In this document: positions 1-11,829 of the stretch, piece after piece
How the letters are laid out: each line of letters opens with the position of its first letter
Numbering within the stretch: position 1 is the first letter of the stretch
DNA from: Unio delphinus
Taxonomy: Eukaryota; Mollusca; Bivalvia; Unionida; Unionidae
Reading direction: 5' to 3'
Length of the DNA stretch: 64,000 bases
NCBI GenBank assembly: GCA_029339505.1
Contig: JAQISU010000179.1
Location: forward strand, 8,822,501-8,886,500
Position numbers and translations under genes: made by a program
Notes under the pieces: generated by a model
Databases searched by the model: none
Seen by the model: the letters and a program-made list of their open reading frames with translations, nothing else
What the model was told of the DNA's origin: nothing

Positions 1-2069
1 ATCACAATCACATCCCTTGAGATGAGATCAAAAATACAATTGTAATCAACATATGGATGACACCAATACAATGATCTTTGTTTTTGACAAATTAAATTTT
101 TTCTTTCTTCAAAGTGGTAACATTTAACTATTAGTATTTATACAAATAAAATAGGCTTTCACTCTAAATTTATCTTGTGAAACATTTTATCCAGATGCTT
201 TTTTTAAAATTCCTTCTTTATACTGCCAAATTCATTATACAAACTTTTACAAGATGCAAAACTCGCAATCAACAGGCCAAACTATTACAAATAATCAGAG
301 TAAGTAATGATTTTCAAATTGAGACATCTTTCATGCAGTGATAAATCTTCTACATGAACACCAAATTCTACAGGAAATTTAAATCTGAAATGTGATAAAG
401 CCAATAATCTGATACTTCCAAGTCACATTACAGAATTCATAATAAATATCTTTGCAATGAAATGGAAATTATTCTCATATATTAAAATTAGAGTGTATGC
501 AAAAAATAACACTTTTAACATTAAAAAGAACCATGTTGGTAACATTATATGACACGCCACCCTTCTAAATCATAGCCAGAAATTCTTCTGGTTGCCCCTG
601 CCATGGCATTGGATAGTCATAAACAACTCCATGTTCATTTATCTGTAAGTGGATACCACATCATATTTGAATATTTTCACACCTCTCCTCAATTACCACT
701 CAAATGAGAGTTTTCATAGTGATGCAATTCTCAGTCATTAAAAATTGCCTTGATTTCATCAAGCGAACTAAGTCTGAACTTGAACATAACTTTAGAATTC
801 TGCAATTTTATTGGCTGAAATTTATATCTGACTTAGAGTGTACCAATCACACGTCTAATTTAGTCAAGTCTTAAAAGCTATTGGTGAAATTGAAACCAGA
901 TCAATGCTCAATGAAGGTCCATAATTAGTATAAAAAATAAACTAATTAATGATGCAAGAGTTTTGGCCTGAAATCTTAAGGACACATTATGAACAACTTT
1001 TTTTCATTAAATATACAAGATCATACTGACGTTTGCTTGATCAAATTATGAAGACTAAAATTAAAATAGAAAGTGAAAATCGTCAAATTTTCTCACCGAT
1101 CACATCGATCTTCAATTATAACCTTTTTAACCAAATACATGTATCAGGAAACATCTACCTTACAAAAACATAAATCCAGCATATATTCTGGTCAACAAAT
1201 TGTAAATATTGAAAGTCGCAATATTGGGGGAAGGGGGTGTTAACCAAGTATGCAATATTGTTGACTGACACATCCCTTGAACATCTCAAGTTATTATTAC
1301 CAAAAGCATAAACTGACCAAGTTTTCAACTCTTCTACAGTTCTTGGCCCTTGACCTTTTGAATACGGACCCAATAGAGTTTACACGAAAAGGTCAATGAA
1401 CATCTTTTTAAAATGACTGACAGTGCACTTCTGTAGTATGTTTCCCTGCCAACTTTAAAAATATCACTGGCTATAATGAAGTTAAATTCCCACATGTCAG
1501 TAAACCTGTAATATTATTCATTTATTTCATCAGACTGTCTGCCTCTTTAGGCTGATAACTTGCTATTTTCACCTTTTGAGTTTCATATGATAGAATGTCT
1601 CCACTCTTGGAGTACACAAGGAACAATATGCATTATTTATGCATGTACACATCTCTACAAAATAAATGAAATGACTACATTTATTTTAATACAACACCTA
1701 CCCAAAGCAGTATTGGTGCAAATTTGCAACACATCACATAAGGTACAGCCTGAATAATAACACCCACACAGTTTACATTGGATCATGTAATGTACAGTAT
1801 GAATGTATACCAGTGCAGAAATTTGAACGATTTAGCAGTCTCGTGGTGAGATCATGCAATTTCATCCCCTTCAAATGTTGCCATCTTATATATTGCATTT
1901 GTTCTCAAGAACCATGATTGCTGAAATACGAACTGATAAAATTAAAATACCTGGTTATTAAAAGAAATTCTTTATTTGTACAACCATGAAAAAAATCTTC
2001 TATACTGTACTGTACTAGCAGATCACAATCTACCATGCTTGCTTGAAATTCTATCTAGAATGAACAGTA
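1..2069. other. AT-rich unique sequence, no gene seen
   Basis: No convincing exon, RNA gene or repeat is visible. The short open frames are compatible with chance in AT-rich DNA. I count only 4 CpG dinucleotides in the first 1,020 bases. Confidence 0.6.
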
Positions 2070-2074
2070 TTGGA

Positions 2075-2372
2075 CCCAGATCTGCTGGCATATTATGTGA
2101 TGGCAGATCTACAAATTGGCATACTATGTGATGGCAGATCTACAAACTGGAATATGATATAATGGCAGATCTGGATCTACAAATTGGCATACTATGTGAT
2201 GGCAGATCTACAAACTGGAATATGATATAATGGCAGATCTGGATGAACAAATTGGCATACTATGTGATGGCTGATGTGGGTCTATAAACTGGCATATTAT
2301 GTGATGGTAGATCTGCAAACTGGAATATTATATAATGGCAAATCTGGATCTACAAACTGGCATACTAAGTGA
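2075..2372. repeat. Minisatellite, ~31-bp unit
   Basis: Diverged tandem units of about 31 bp are built on 'ggcatactatgtgatgg' and 'cagatctacaaa'. They alternate with a variant containing 'gaatatgatataatgg', which gives a two-unit higher-order period of roughly 66-72 bp. Similar wording ('gcagatctg' beside 'tgcattatgtgat') recurs singly near 26500 and 46400 and as a triplication near 48060. Confidence 0.85.
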
Positions 2373-2389
2373 TGGTGTGTGTGATTTGG

Positions 2390-2666
2390 ATTTGTAATGT
2401 AGCTTTAACAATTATTCAGTCTTTTGCTAAAATGTCTGCAGGGAGACAGTTTATAGTAATGTCTAGCACTGGGTATCATGCTGCAGACATGTAGCATGAA
2501 GTCCCACCCAGTCACATTATCCTGGAACCAGGCCTACCAGTCCTAACACTAACGTCTTAGTGCTGAGCGCCAAACAAGGCAGCTGTTAGTACCATTTCTG
2601 TAAGTCTTTGGTATGACTCGACCAAGGGTCAAACCCACAACCTCCTACATCCAAGGTGTTTCAGAG

Positions 2667-2668
<2 letters not shown>
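2390..2668 (-). mobile_element. SINE-B copy 1, head truncated
   Basis: Matches the other SINE-B copies in this window over the body ('gcagacatgtagcatga', 'cccacccagtcacatta', 'gcagctgttagtaccat'). The tRNA-like head is lost after 'caacctcctacatccaagg' and the sequence runs straight into a pure (AT) array. No target-site duplication could be found because the microsatellite replaces the flank. Confidence 0.85.

Positions 2669-2746
<78 letters not shown>
2669..2746. repeat. (AT)39 microsatellite
   Basis: An uninterrupted AT dinucleotide run of 78 bases sits directly against the truncated tRNA-like end of SINE-B copy 1. Confidence 0.98.
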
Positions 2747-2748
<2 letters not shown>

Positions 2749-3224
2749 TCCATGAGCAAAAGATTACCATGTAGACAAATTTTATTTTGCATTCCATTAA
2801 TTTTTAATGCGTTTTGTTTATGATTTATGCACTATCAAAATATTGGCGTAACAGACTTAGTTGCTGGACCAATGCTTGCCTTACATGGACCCAGACAGCA
2901 CTGGATCCAACTGGTCCTATACCAGCATGTCAGAAACAAAATTTGTGCAGCTCTCATCTGATAAAACTTGCCATGTAAGATTCATTTTATCTTAATTTTA
3001 CTTTATGAAATAAAGCATCTTCCATTTTAAGAGCAAGTACATGGTTACTGATTGATTTGTATTGTTGCTGTTTTGGGGGATAGGGGACTTCCAGAACTTT
3101 CTATTTTAAACAGCAAGATGAAATTTTAATGGCACATTTTTAACAGCAAACTATTTTGAAGGTAATATTAACTTCACCTTTGACCATTGACACAACTTAT
3201 GTTACTTTCTGTTTTGAAAGAGTA
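2747..3224. other. Unique AT-rich spacer
   Basis: Nothing recognisable as a gene or repeat was found between the (AT) array and the degenerate repeat that follows. Confidence 0.5.
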
Positions 3225-3850
3225 ATAATAGGATGGCTGCCTCAATGGCAATATATAATTTTGCATTTAAGATCACACAGGTGCATAAAAAGTATTTTGG
3301 TGAGAGCACAATGTCATTATGAACAGTAATCTAGAAGTAGTTATACAAAAATTTCCAAGATGACCATTGTGACAGACATATTGGAAGTTAGATCTGCACT
3401 ATTTTAATTTTATATCAGCTAGACATCATCAGAAACCTTCTGGTCGAAAACCTAATGTCAATACATCTTTCTGCTTAAGTGGATTTGTAATAACATGGTT
3501 TTTAAGATGGTTCCTGTGGCAGTCATACTGAACATCAGATCCAGACAATTCTCATTCATACAAGAAAAACTTCAGTGAAAAACCTCCATGTCAATATGAC
3601 CATATATTCTGGAGTAGTCATAACAAAATTTTCAAGATGACCACTATGGTGGCCATATTGGATGTACAAGGAGCAACATTATCATTTAACATTAACTAGA
3701 CAATGTGTCTATAAAGTGTCATGGTAATCATGCAAGTAGTTTAGGAGAAATGGTGATAGTAAACCTGTGCTAATGGACAGACAATGGACAACAGATCATT
3801 CCATAAGCTCTTCTGGCCTTTGACCAGTTGACCTAACAAGAAAAATATGA
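3225..3850. repeat. Degenerate 'CCATnnTGG' repeat, copy 1
   Basis: Three diverged units share the order 'attttcaagatgacc', 'ggtggccatattgga', a phrase like 'ctagacatcat', then 'gtgaaaaacct' and 'tatattctggagtag'. The block ends with 'atggacagacaatgg' and 'cataagctcttctggcc'. I recognise that ending as resembling a widespread repeat of bivalve genomes, from memory and not from a search. Related blocks lie near 35.7, 41.0, 45.6 and 63.8 kb. Confidence 0.7.
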
Positions 3851-4439
3851 TTTTAGCCTAACTGCAACTCTTTTTTAACTTTCACTTTCAAGCTAATAGA
3901 TCATGAATAAAGCTTTTTTAAAAAACTTTATAAATACTGGCACGTTGTAAGGAATAATAACCAGATTGCAATATGTATGTGCTAGACCTTGAGGCTAATA
4001 ATGCCGTGTCAGTCCTGCAAGTAACGAGGTGTCAAGCCAGTAATTTAACATGGTCATAGGAACTTTTGACTGGTGCCTTATTTTGGCCAAGCCAGTTATA
4101 TTACATGGCCATAACATGCTTCACAGGTAAGTGATGAAATCCTGTGTTTGGGTCAAAGGAACATCAAGTGGGGGTTGTAAATCCACCCTTGACAGACTGC
4201 CGGAGAGGTGGTAGTGTCGGTTAATTATGTGAATCAGGGGTGAATCAACATCAACTCAGAGTTCAGCAAGGCATAGCCCCCATTGGAATCACAAGCTTAA
4301 ATCTATTATATTGAGAACTAAATGTCAGTAGTCGCTAAACCATCCTGCAGGAATTATAAGGTAAGATAACCTACTCTGATGTCATTCGAAATTAGCGGGA
4401 AACTTGTTATTCTGGCAATTACAAAGGAGCTTCAGAAAA

Positions 4440-4880
4440 GGTCAGCAACTATTAGCTTGATTGTTGTACTCTATTACAGCAAAGTAATTGTACTTTAATT
4501 ATGTGCAGTATGCATACTTCATTACTACAATTGTTAGTATGTAGAATTACAATTTGTAGTGTTTGATTCATTTGTAGTATTTGATCTAAATGCATATTTT
4601 AAGATGTGAGCAATGTTTATGTAAAGAATTAATATTGTAATTTGCTATTTGGTTAATTCGTAGTAACCTCGTGCTTTTATTCATGTGATATTATAACTTT
4701 GTATAATGGCTGCAGTGTTCAACATTAGTTAATAGGGATATTTGACTATTTGTGTATCTTTGTAGTAGTATCATGTGTAAGGATATAACAGTGCATGGAT
4801 ATGTTGATATATATAGGTGAGTCTTCTGTAATAATTTCATATAATATTGGGAGCACCCAACTCCAACTCAGTCCATGAGA
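4440..4880. repeat. LTR-like segment, shorter copy
   Basis: Diverged but collinear with 6700-7965. Shared landmarks in order are 'gtaattgta', 'catacttcattacta', 'ggttaattcgtag', 'tttattcatgtgatat', 'agttaatagggatat', 'gcatggatat' and finally 'attgggagcaccc'. This copy lacks most of the middle of the longer one. No terminal dinucleotides, primer-binding site or reading frame is secure, so 'LTR-like' is an inference. Confidence 0.45.
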
Positions 4881-5749
4881 AACCTCTACAAATACACATA
4901 ACTCTTTTATTCAAATCATCAGACAAAATTATATGAAACGCCAGAATGTTTTTACAGTATTTACAATTAGATGGCTAAAAGTATCCCCATGAGACACTAA
5001 AACTGCAGAAGAATGGGTTCTATCTCACAGACCTCTGCTTACGTGTTTAGCCACCCCACCCCCACCCATAATATTCCTGGATCTGCCCTTGGACATGCAT
5101 ATCAGCTTGTTCAAATCTGAGTACTTTAAATACTTTCTGGACAGTGACATAGAAGGAAATCCAAGTTCCTGCAGTTGGAATGAAAATAAAAAATCATTAT
5201 TGGATAGAAAAGTAAACCTAAATCAGAACAATCTGTTTGCATTTAGCAAAGTGCATATGGATGAGCTCTGAAAAAGAAAATTCTCACGTAACTTATTCAG
5301 CTCTCACAATTATTTCATCAAATCGGACAGTATGGTACTGTGAAAACATCAGAGTTGTTTATTGGGTGGACTAAATTTAGAGGTCAAATATGTTCTCCTA
5401 TAAGTATAAGGATTTGAAACGTCATTTTAATCAGGAAATAACCATCTAGAGAACTTTTACTCTTTGGATAGGGAAACATAAACCATCCAATAAATTACGA
5501 AACAAGAATGAAGAGCTGTGCACAAAATTATGTCCTTCCTACAAATGGTAAAGTGGAGCAGATTAAGATGAGAATTTGTAATAATACCCAGAACAAGCAT
5601 AAAACGAAATAATGTTACCTTATTTTCAATATGGTTATGAAATACAGGTAAAATTGCATTATTTTTATTTTAAAATAAGCAACTGTGTGGGAAAAGATGT
5701 ATATTAACAATATTGACTCGTTGAGTATAAGCTAGACTGGACCTGTGTA
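4881..5749. other. Unique sequence, no gene seen
   Basis: A 60-codon open frame at 5089-5271 lacks family resemblance or convincing splice context. Nothing else is recognised. Confidence 0.5.
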
Positions 5750-5911
5750 AATACCAATGAATCAAAAGGAAAAAGCTGTCCCCATGTACCTCTAACCACC
5801 ATTGAATGATAAGGAACAAGCCGAGCATGTACCTCTAACCACCACTGAATCATAAGGAACAAGCTGTCCCCATGTACCTCTAACCACCACTGAATGATAA
5901 GGAACAAGCTG
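5750..5911. repeat. Short minisatellite related to 8.0-9.05 kb array
   Basis: About three units of roughly 52 bp carry 'acctctaaccaccactgaat', 'cataaggaacaagct' and 'gtccccatgt'. The order of motifs matches the 44-bp unit of the array that starts near 8030 ('acctctaactgccaattaat', 'cactaagtataagct'), so the two arrays are diverged relatives. Confidence 0.85.
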
Positions 5912-5919
5912 CAGAATGT

Positions 5920-6155
5920 TGTTGTTTTCGTTTAATACCATTTTTCAGCACAAGATAGGCTATACATGGCAGTCAATATAAATGGTTGTGGGAAGAGCCC
6001 AGAAAGATCGACCAACCCAAGAGAAGCTACTGGCAAGCTTTCTCGCAAACCCACGATAGCCAAAACCATGACTCGAACCCATGAAGACAGAGTTGAGATG
6101 GCAATGATACATAACGATAAGTGCTTTAGACCACTTGGCCACTAAGGGCCCCCTT
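5920..6155 (-). mobile_element. SINE-A copy 1
   Basis: A nearly complete minus-strand copy. On the plus strand it reads from the tail ('gttgttgttttcgtttaat') to the tRNA-like head ('ccacttggccactaaggg'). The body carries 'cagcacaagataggctatac' and 'gctactggcaagctttctc'. An 8-bp direct repeat, cagaatgt at 5912-5919 and 6156-6163, is the likely target-site duplication. Confidence 0.9.
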
Positions 6156-6163
6156 CAGAATGT

Positions 6164-6699
6164 AACTCGGTCACGTATACTCAGCCACAGTTAGTAAGTC
6201 ATGTATAAACTATGGTATTGATGTCAAAACTTTGCCGAAGGCTATAGTTAATCTCATGCAAGGTTACCGTGACCCACAGGATGACTGGAAATTGAAGCTG
6301 GCATAAGCGAATGCTCACATTCCTGCCAAAGGATTGTAGTCATCACATATAGAATCAAATAAGATTTGCAAAATGCAAAATTTGCAAGATATGCAAAATT
6401 TGATGTAAGATCAAATATCTCACAAGAAGGCAATGGGGCATGTTCCAAAATCATTCCCAAATGAACAGACAGTGAGGACATTTAACGATAAGTTGATTAG
6501 ATCAGGTCACAGTGACACCGAATCGAAATTGAGATAGAGGCTGTGGTAACAATTTAGATCTGAATTATAACTTCCAACTAGCAAGTGAAAATTTAGTCTT
6601 GCCTAAGACTGTTGAAGCAACATAGGGTAACTCTGAGAAATCCACTCGTAATTAGGCAGTAAAACTTAGATAGAAGATTCTAAGGGAACACAAAACTTT
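6164..6699. other. Unique sequence, no gene seen
   Basis: AT-rich, with a short internally repetitive 'atttgcaa..atgcaaaat' patch near 6365-6400. No exon or element recognised. Confidence 0.5.
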
Positions 6700-7965
6700 A
6701 TACAGATCAGTAAGCTATTTGCTAGATTTTAACCAAATGTTACAGCATTGTAATTGTAACTATGTGTAGCATGTATACTTAATTACTAGGATCATTTAGT
6801 ACATATGATTACCTTTCAAAGTGTTTAATTTACATGCTTAAATGAGAAAAGAACTGAATATTATGTAGAGAATTATGTAGATTGTTAGCTTGTGGTCAGA
6901 ATTAATTTTGCAATTCACTACTAGGTTACTTCGTAGAAAACTAGTGCATTTATTCATGTGATATATTTTGTAATTCACATTTTGGTTACTTCATAGTAAA
7001 CCAGTACATTTATTTGAATGTGAAATGTTAGAATTTACACATGCTTGAATTGTGAATTTGAAAAATGGTTAAAGTGTGTTACGATTAGTTAATATGGATA
7101 TATGAATATATCAGAGCATGGATATTTTAATATTTGTCTACTTTGTTTGAGTTGTAAAGAAATGCATCTGATTGTGTTATATTGTTTAGTATAATGGGAT
7201 TAGAAATATGCACTGATGTGATGCAATTTTTTTATGTATTATGAGAAGTAATTGATACCGTGCTTTTATTATGACATTGTTTACCTGGTACAAGAATGTA
7301 TGAGTATTTCGATGAGTGAATGCATGACCAAAGAAATTTAATAGCCATTATCTGATGATAGGCTGAGTGTGGTGTGAGATGAGAGGGCTAAGGAAAATAT
7401 TGTACTGTCCTTGTGTTTTCACAGGAAGCTTTTTTCAGGGACAGAACTTACGGTTCAGTTAGGTCCAGAGTCTCTAAGAAGGGAGACGGAAGTGAGACAT
7501 GCAGAGCAGTCAGAGCCAACAAAGTAGTCAAGAGAGAGTCGAGGACTAGGAAAAGGAGTCAAGGAGGGGAAAGTGGAGGAGGAGTATAGAGAAGTCGTGA
7601 GGAAGTCGGAAGGAAGGGGAGAAGGAATTGGAGGAATAGGAGATAATACACTGATGAGTAGAATACAAGGACTGGTGAAAGCTATTTTACACTGCATATC
7701 AAGTGATGCAATAGGCTAGCACAGGGTCAAGCAGGAAGAGAGTGCTTGGGAAATTTTAATCACTTGACATTTGAATTGCAATAAATTCTTATTCATTGAA
7801 TTTCACATTTTTTGTATCTTCAACCATTTAACTGTCGGCATTGCCAACTAGGGGCTCAGAGCATTACATCTATCTTTCCCTAATTTAACTTCCAACCTAA
7901 ATCAAGCCTGAGTGAAATTTCTCTAATAATTTAAATAAAGTATTGGGAGCACCCCAACCCAACAA
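6700..7965. repeat. LTR-like segment, longer copy
   Basis: Shares ordered landmarks with 4440-4880 and ends in the same 'tattgggagcacccc'. Near the right side a polyadenylation-like 'aataaattcttattcattg' is followed by 'ttgccaactaggggctcaga'. That layout recalls an LTR end followed by a primer-binding region, but this is not proven. A purine-rich tract lies at 7470-7660. No gag, pol or env-like frame is visible, so if this is a retroelement only a terminal repeat remains. Confidence 0.4.
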
Positions 7966-8033
7966 TAACATCTACCACAGTGGCAGCATAACAAACCCCA
8001 TCATGCCACAACCTCTAACACCAATGAATCATA

Positions 8034-9050
8034 AGGTACAAGCTTAAGATGACTTCTGTAACCAGGAAATGAATCATATGGTATAAACTATAATCACTAA
8101 GTATAAACTACAGCCTGGACCTCTAAATGCCAATTAATCGCTAAGTATCAGCTACAGCCTGGACCTCTAACTGCCAATTAATCACTAAGTATCAGCTATA
8201 GCCTGGACCTCTAACTGCCAATTAATCACTAAGTATCAGCTACAGCCTGGACCTCTAACTGCCAATTAATCACTAAGTATAAGCTACAGCCTGGACCTCT
8301 AGCTGCCAATTAATCACTAAGTATAAGCTACAGCCTGGACCTCTAATTACCAATTAATCACTAAGTATCAGCTACAGCCTGGACCTCTAACTGCCAATTA
8401 ATCACTAAGTATCAGCTACAGCCTGGACCTCTAACTGCCAATTAATCACTAAGTATAAGCTACAGCCTGGACCTCTAACTGCCAATTAATCACTAAGTAT
8501 AAGCTACAGCCTGGACCTCTAACTGCCAATTAATCACCAAGTAAAAGCTACAGCCTGGACCTCTAACTGCCAATTAATCACTAAGTATCAGCTACAGCCT
8601 GGACCTCTAACTGCCAATTAATCACTAAGTATAAGCTACAGCCTGGACCTCTAGCTGCCAATTAATCACTAAGTATAAGCTACAGCCTGGACCTCTAATT
8701 ACCAATTAATCACTAAGTATCAGCTACAGCCTGGACCTCTAACTGCCAATTAATCACTAAGTATAAGCTACAGCCTGGACCTCTAACTGCCAAATAATCA
8801 CTAAGTATCAGCTACAGCCTGGACCTCTAACTGCCAATTAATCACTAAGTATCAGCTACAGCCTGGACCTCTAACTGCCAATTAATCACTAAGTATAAGC
8901 TACAGCCTGGACCTCTAACTGCCAATTAATCACCAAGTAAAAGCTACAGCCTGGACCTCTAACTGCCAATTAATCACTAAGTATCAGCTACAGACTGGAC
9001 CTCTGTAACCACCAATTCATCACTACTATAAGCTACAGACTATCAACTAA
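8034..9050. repeat. Minisatellite, 44-bp unit, ~21 copies
   Basis: The core (8103-9004) consists of exact 44-bp units reading 'cctggacctctaactgcc', 'aattaatcactaagtat', 'cagctacag'. Variants include agctgcc, aattacc, tataagc versus tatcagc, and caccaagtaaaagc. The rare agctgcc unit recurs at 8301 and 8653 (352 bp, 8 units) and caccaagt at 8535 and 8931 (396 bp, 9 units). This shows a block duplication within the array. Diverged units trail off on both sides. Confidence 0.97.
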
Positions 9051-9060
9051 CATTGAATTG

Positions 9061-9837
9061 TTAAGCACTAAACCTGACCTCTGTAATCTGCAGCTTCACA
9101 ATAGGCCTGTGTAACCAGTTATGAATAAGTATAAGCTTAAAAAGTGTGTGTGTGTCTATACTGTAAGAAACCTCTATATGTTTTCTTGAAATGCCAACTT
9201 TCAGCTTATGAATGATGTTAGATTTTTAAATGAAAACATCACTGACAATTTATTTTTATTCTATTTATTTTATATTCTAATGCTTTAATATGATACTATA
9301 TATACATTTTGCAAACAACAGTATATCATTTGACATGAAGGAGATTGGCCAGCCTGATTTACTCAACTTGATGTTGTAAGAAGCAATTAATGGAGGCAGG
9401 AACCAATTAGTGGCAAAGAGGTTAACATTCTGAACAAGCAGAAATTCAGTCTCAGTCCAGAACACTAACAATTTTGCCACTGCAGCTCCTGCCTCCATAA
9501 ATCACCCCTTACAACATGCTAGAAAGTGCATCTGGCTTACAGGTATTCTACATTCCTGAGTATGCTGGAAGTTAGAAATATGTGGGGCTTGTTACCAGAG
9601 TGACCAATCTGTTAAGAAAATGCCAGGCAACAAGCATGCATTGGCTTTTTTTAAAAACAATGTCACACATGCACTAGTTTTAGCTGGGGACAACTTAACT
9701 GGGAAACAGATGTGTAGTTGAGAAGTTATATCTCACTTTCGCTGCCTTTGAAATTGCCTTGGTGTGACTCTCAGCCAACCAACAGGATATGTCATTTTGA
9801 ACCTACAGTTATTTTCACTGCAATGTTCAATCTTATA
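9061..9837. other. Unique sequence, no gene seen
   Basis: AT-rich DNA with a 73-codon open frame on the minus strand (9277-9498). I do not regard that frame as coding. Confidence 0.5.
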
Positions 9838-10298
9838 TTGCCATCAGTCTACAGGTCTATAGTCTGTATGTTGCCTCCACGTGTCTAGTCTATGTGTTGC
9901 CTCCATCAGTCTACAGTCTGTATGTTGTCTCCTTGAGTAATGTTTTTATGTTGCCTCCATAAATCTAGTCTGTATGTTGCTTCTGTGAGTCTACAGTCTG
10001 TATGTTGCCTTTATCACTCTGTCTTTATGTTATGTCCATGAGTCTACAGTCTGTATATAGTCAGTGAGTCTACAGTTGGATTGTTGCCTCAATGAGTCTA
10101 CAGTTGGATTGTTGCCTCAATGAGTTTACAGTCTGAATGTTGCCTCAATGAGTCTACAGTCTGAAGGTTGCCTCAACGAGACTACCGTACAGTCTGAATG
10201 TTGCCTCAACAAGACTACAGTCTGAATGTTGCCTCAACGAGACTACAGTCTGAATGTTGCCTCAACAAGACTACAGTCTGAATGTTGCCTCAACAACC
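9838..10298. repeat. Minisatellite, ~28-33-bp unit
   Basis: Degenerate tandem units built on 'gagtctacagtctgaatg' and 'ttgcctcaac'. The right end (10060-10298) is most homogeneous. The left end is older and irregular, reading 'tctgtatgttgcctcc'. Confidence 0.9.
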
Positions 10299-10664
10299 AA
10301 CCCAAGTTAAAGTAGTCTTAAATGCCTGGCCCAAATGAATTTTTAAGTATGGTACTCTAAAAGAAGCTTTAATGTCTGTTCATGCAGGCTGACGATTCTT
10401 TTTTTCATACTCTTGTAAGCAATTGGTGAAACGTGTGATAAATCTTTAAAATTCATTGATTACAATGATATCTTGAGCCCCAAAAGCAGAACTAATATGT
10501 TTTAACATAAGTTACATAACCAAACTGTATATTGCACAAACTTTATCCAAGACCACATTTTGTTCTCTTCTGTTTGTTTAATATATTTTTAAAAAAACCT
10601 AAAGGAATGTTACAGTTCAGAGTTAGCCAAAAATTTATTTTGTGAAATATACAATAATATACAA
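10299..10664. other. Unique spacer
   Basis: No feature recognised. Confidence 0.5.
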
Positions 10665-10673
10665 TATGCCCCC

Positions 10674-10826
10674 TAGGGGGCCACGAGTGGCGGAGTGGTC
10701 TAAAGCACTTTCCATTACGGATCACTGCCAACTCACCTCTGTATGCATGGTTTAGAGTCTAAGATTCGGCTAATGTAGTTATGTGAGACAGCTTACCAGT
10801 AGCTTCTCGTGGGTCAGTGGTTCTTT

Positions 10827-10859
<33 letters not shown>

Positions 10860-10948
10860 AGGTTCTTCCTCCACCAATAATACTGGCCGCCATGTATAGC
10901 CGATCATGTGCTGAAAAATGGCGTTAAACCCTAAAACAACAACAACAT
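10674..10948 (+). mobile_element. SINE-A copy 2 with poly-G expansion
   Basis: Complete plus-strand copy. It has a tRNA-Leu-like A box region ('gtggcggagtggtctaaagc'), a weakened B box, the body 'cagcttaccagtagcttctc', the 3' domain 'cgccatgtatagcc' and a tail of 'aacaacaac'. Direct repeats tatgccccc (10665-10673 and 10949-10957) are target-site duplications. Inside it, the short G run seen in other copies has grown to 29 G (10829-10857). Confidence 0.93.
10829..10857. repeat. Poly-G run of 29
   Basis: A homopolymer within SINE-A copy 2, at the position where copy 27376-27626 reads 'ttccgggggttttcccggg'. A 29-G run could form G-quadruplexes. It could also be partly an assembly or sequencing artefact. 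Confidence 0.9.
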
Positions 10949-10957
10949 TATGCCCCC

Positions 10958-11567
10958 AAGATGATATGTTGCTGCATCAAAGGCTAAATCCCCATATCCC
11001 CTTCTCCTCCCACCTCCAACCAGGAATATGAGCAAAGGGAAGGTACATTTATGGTATATTCCAAATATGCACTTAAATGAATTTGGCTTTATTTACATAT
11101 AATTATTTTAGAAAAAAGAAAAGAAAAAAATTATGATCCTACTTGATACCTTTCAGTCCCACCCAGGAACAGCGAAGGATGGGAAGTAAAACTTGTCTAG
11201 AGATTGATCCTTTTGCCAACGAAAAGCAATTTCTCATGACAGATGGTCTCATGACAGGTTTGTGCCAAATGACTTGTTTTCAAGGTCAATATTTAAGAGG
11301 GAATACTTACAAATACCATACATGCACTTTATTGCTTTATTAGATACTGTATTCAGTTGTTTTATTAAATACTGCATTCATTTCAACTCAAAATATATCA
11401 ATAAAGATACACATCTATCATAAAATAATTCACATTTAAACTTGAAGATCAGGTGTACATGTGTTAGCATATGAATTATGAAATTAACTAAGGTAATATA
11501 TGTTTATTCTGTCCTTAAGTTAACTTCAAAGTCCATCAATTTCAGAGTTACTTCATATGTAGCATAA
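10958..11567. other. Unique spacer
   Basis: A 66-codon plus-strand open frame at 11143-11343 has no recognisable domain. Otherwise empty. Confidence 0.5.
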
Positions 11568-11783
11568 GAACTGAACAGTAACTGTTGTAATATTATAACA
11601 AGCTATCTTTCTGCATATGAACTGAACAGTAACTGTTGTAATATTATAACAAGCTATCTTTCTGCATATGAACTGCACTGTAACTGTTGTAATATTATAA
11701 CAAGCTATCTTTCTGCATATGAACTGCACTGTAACTGTTGTAATATTATAACAAGCTATCTTTCTGCATATGAACTGCACTGT
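11568..11783. repeat. Minisatellite, 51-bp unit, ~4 copies
   Basis: Units begin at 11568, 11619, 11670, 11721 and (partial) 11772. They read 'gaactgaacagtaactgttg', 'taatattataacaagc', 'tatctttctgcatat'. The 51-bp period is a multiple of three, which alone explains the open frame on the minus strand. Confidence 0.97.
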
Positions 11784-11829
11784 AGTTGTTTTGATGAGGC
11801 TAATGTGTACCAATAAATGAAATAAAAAG

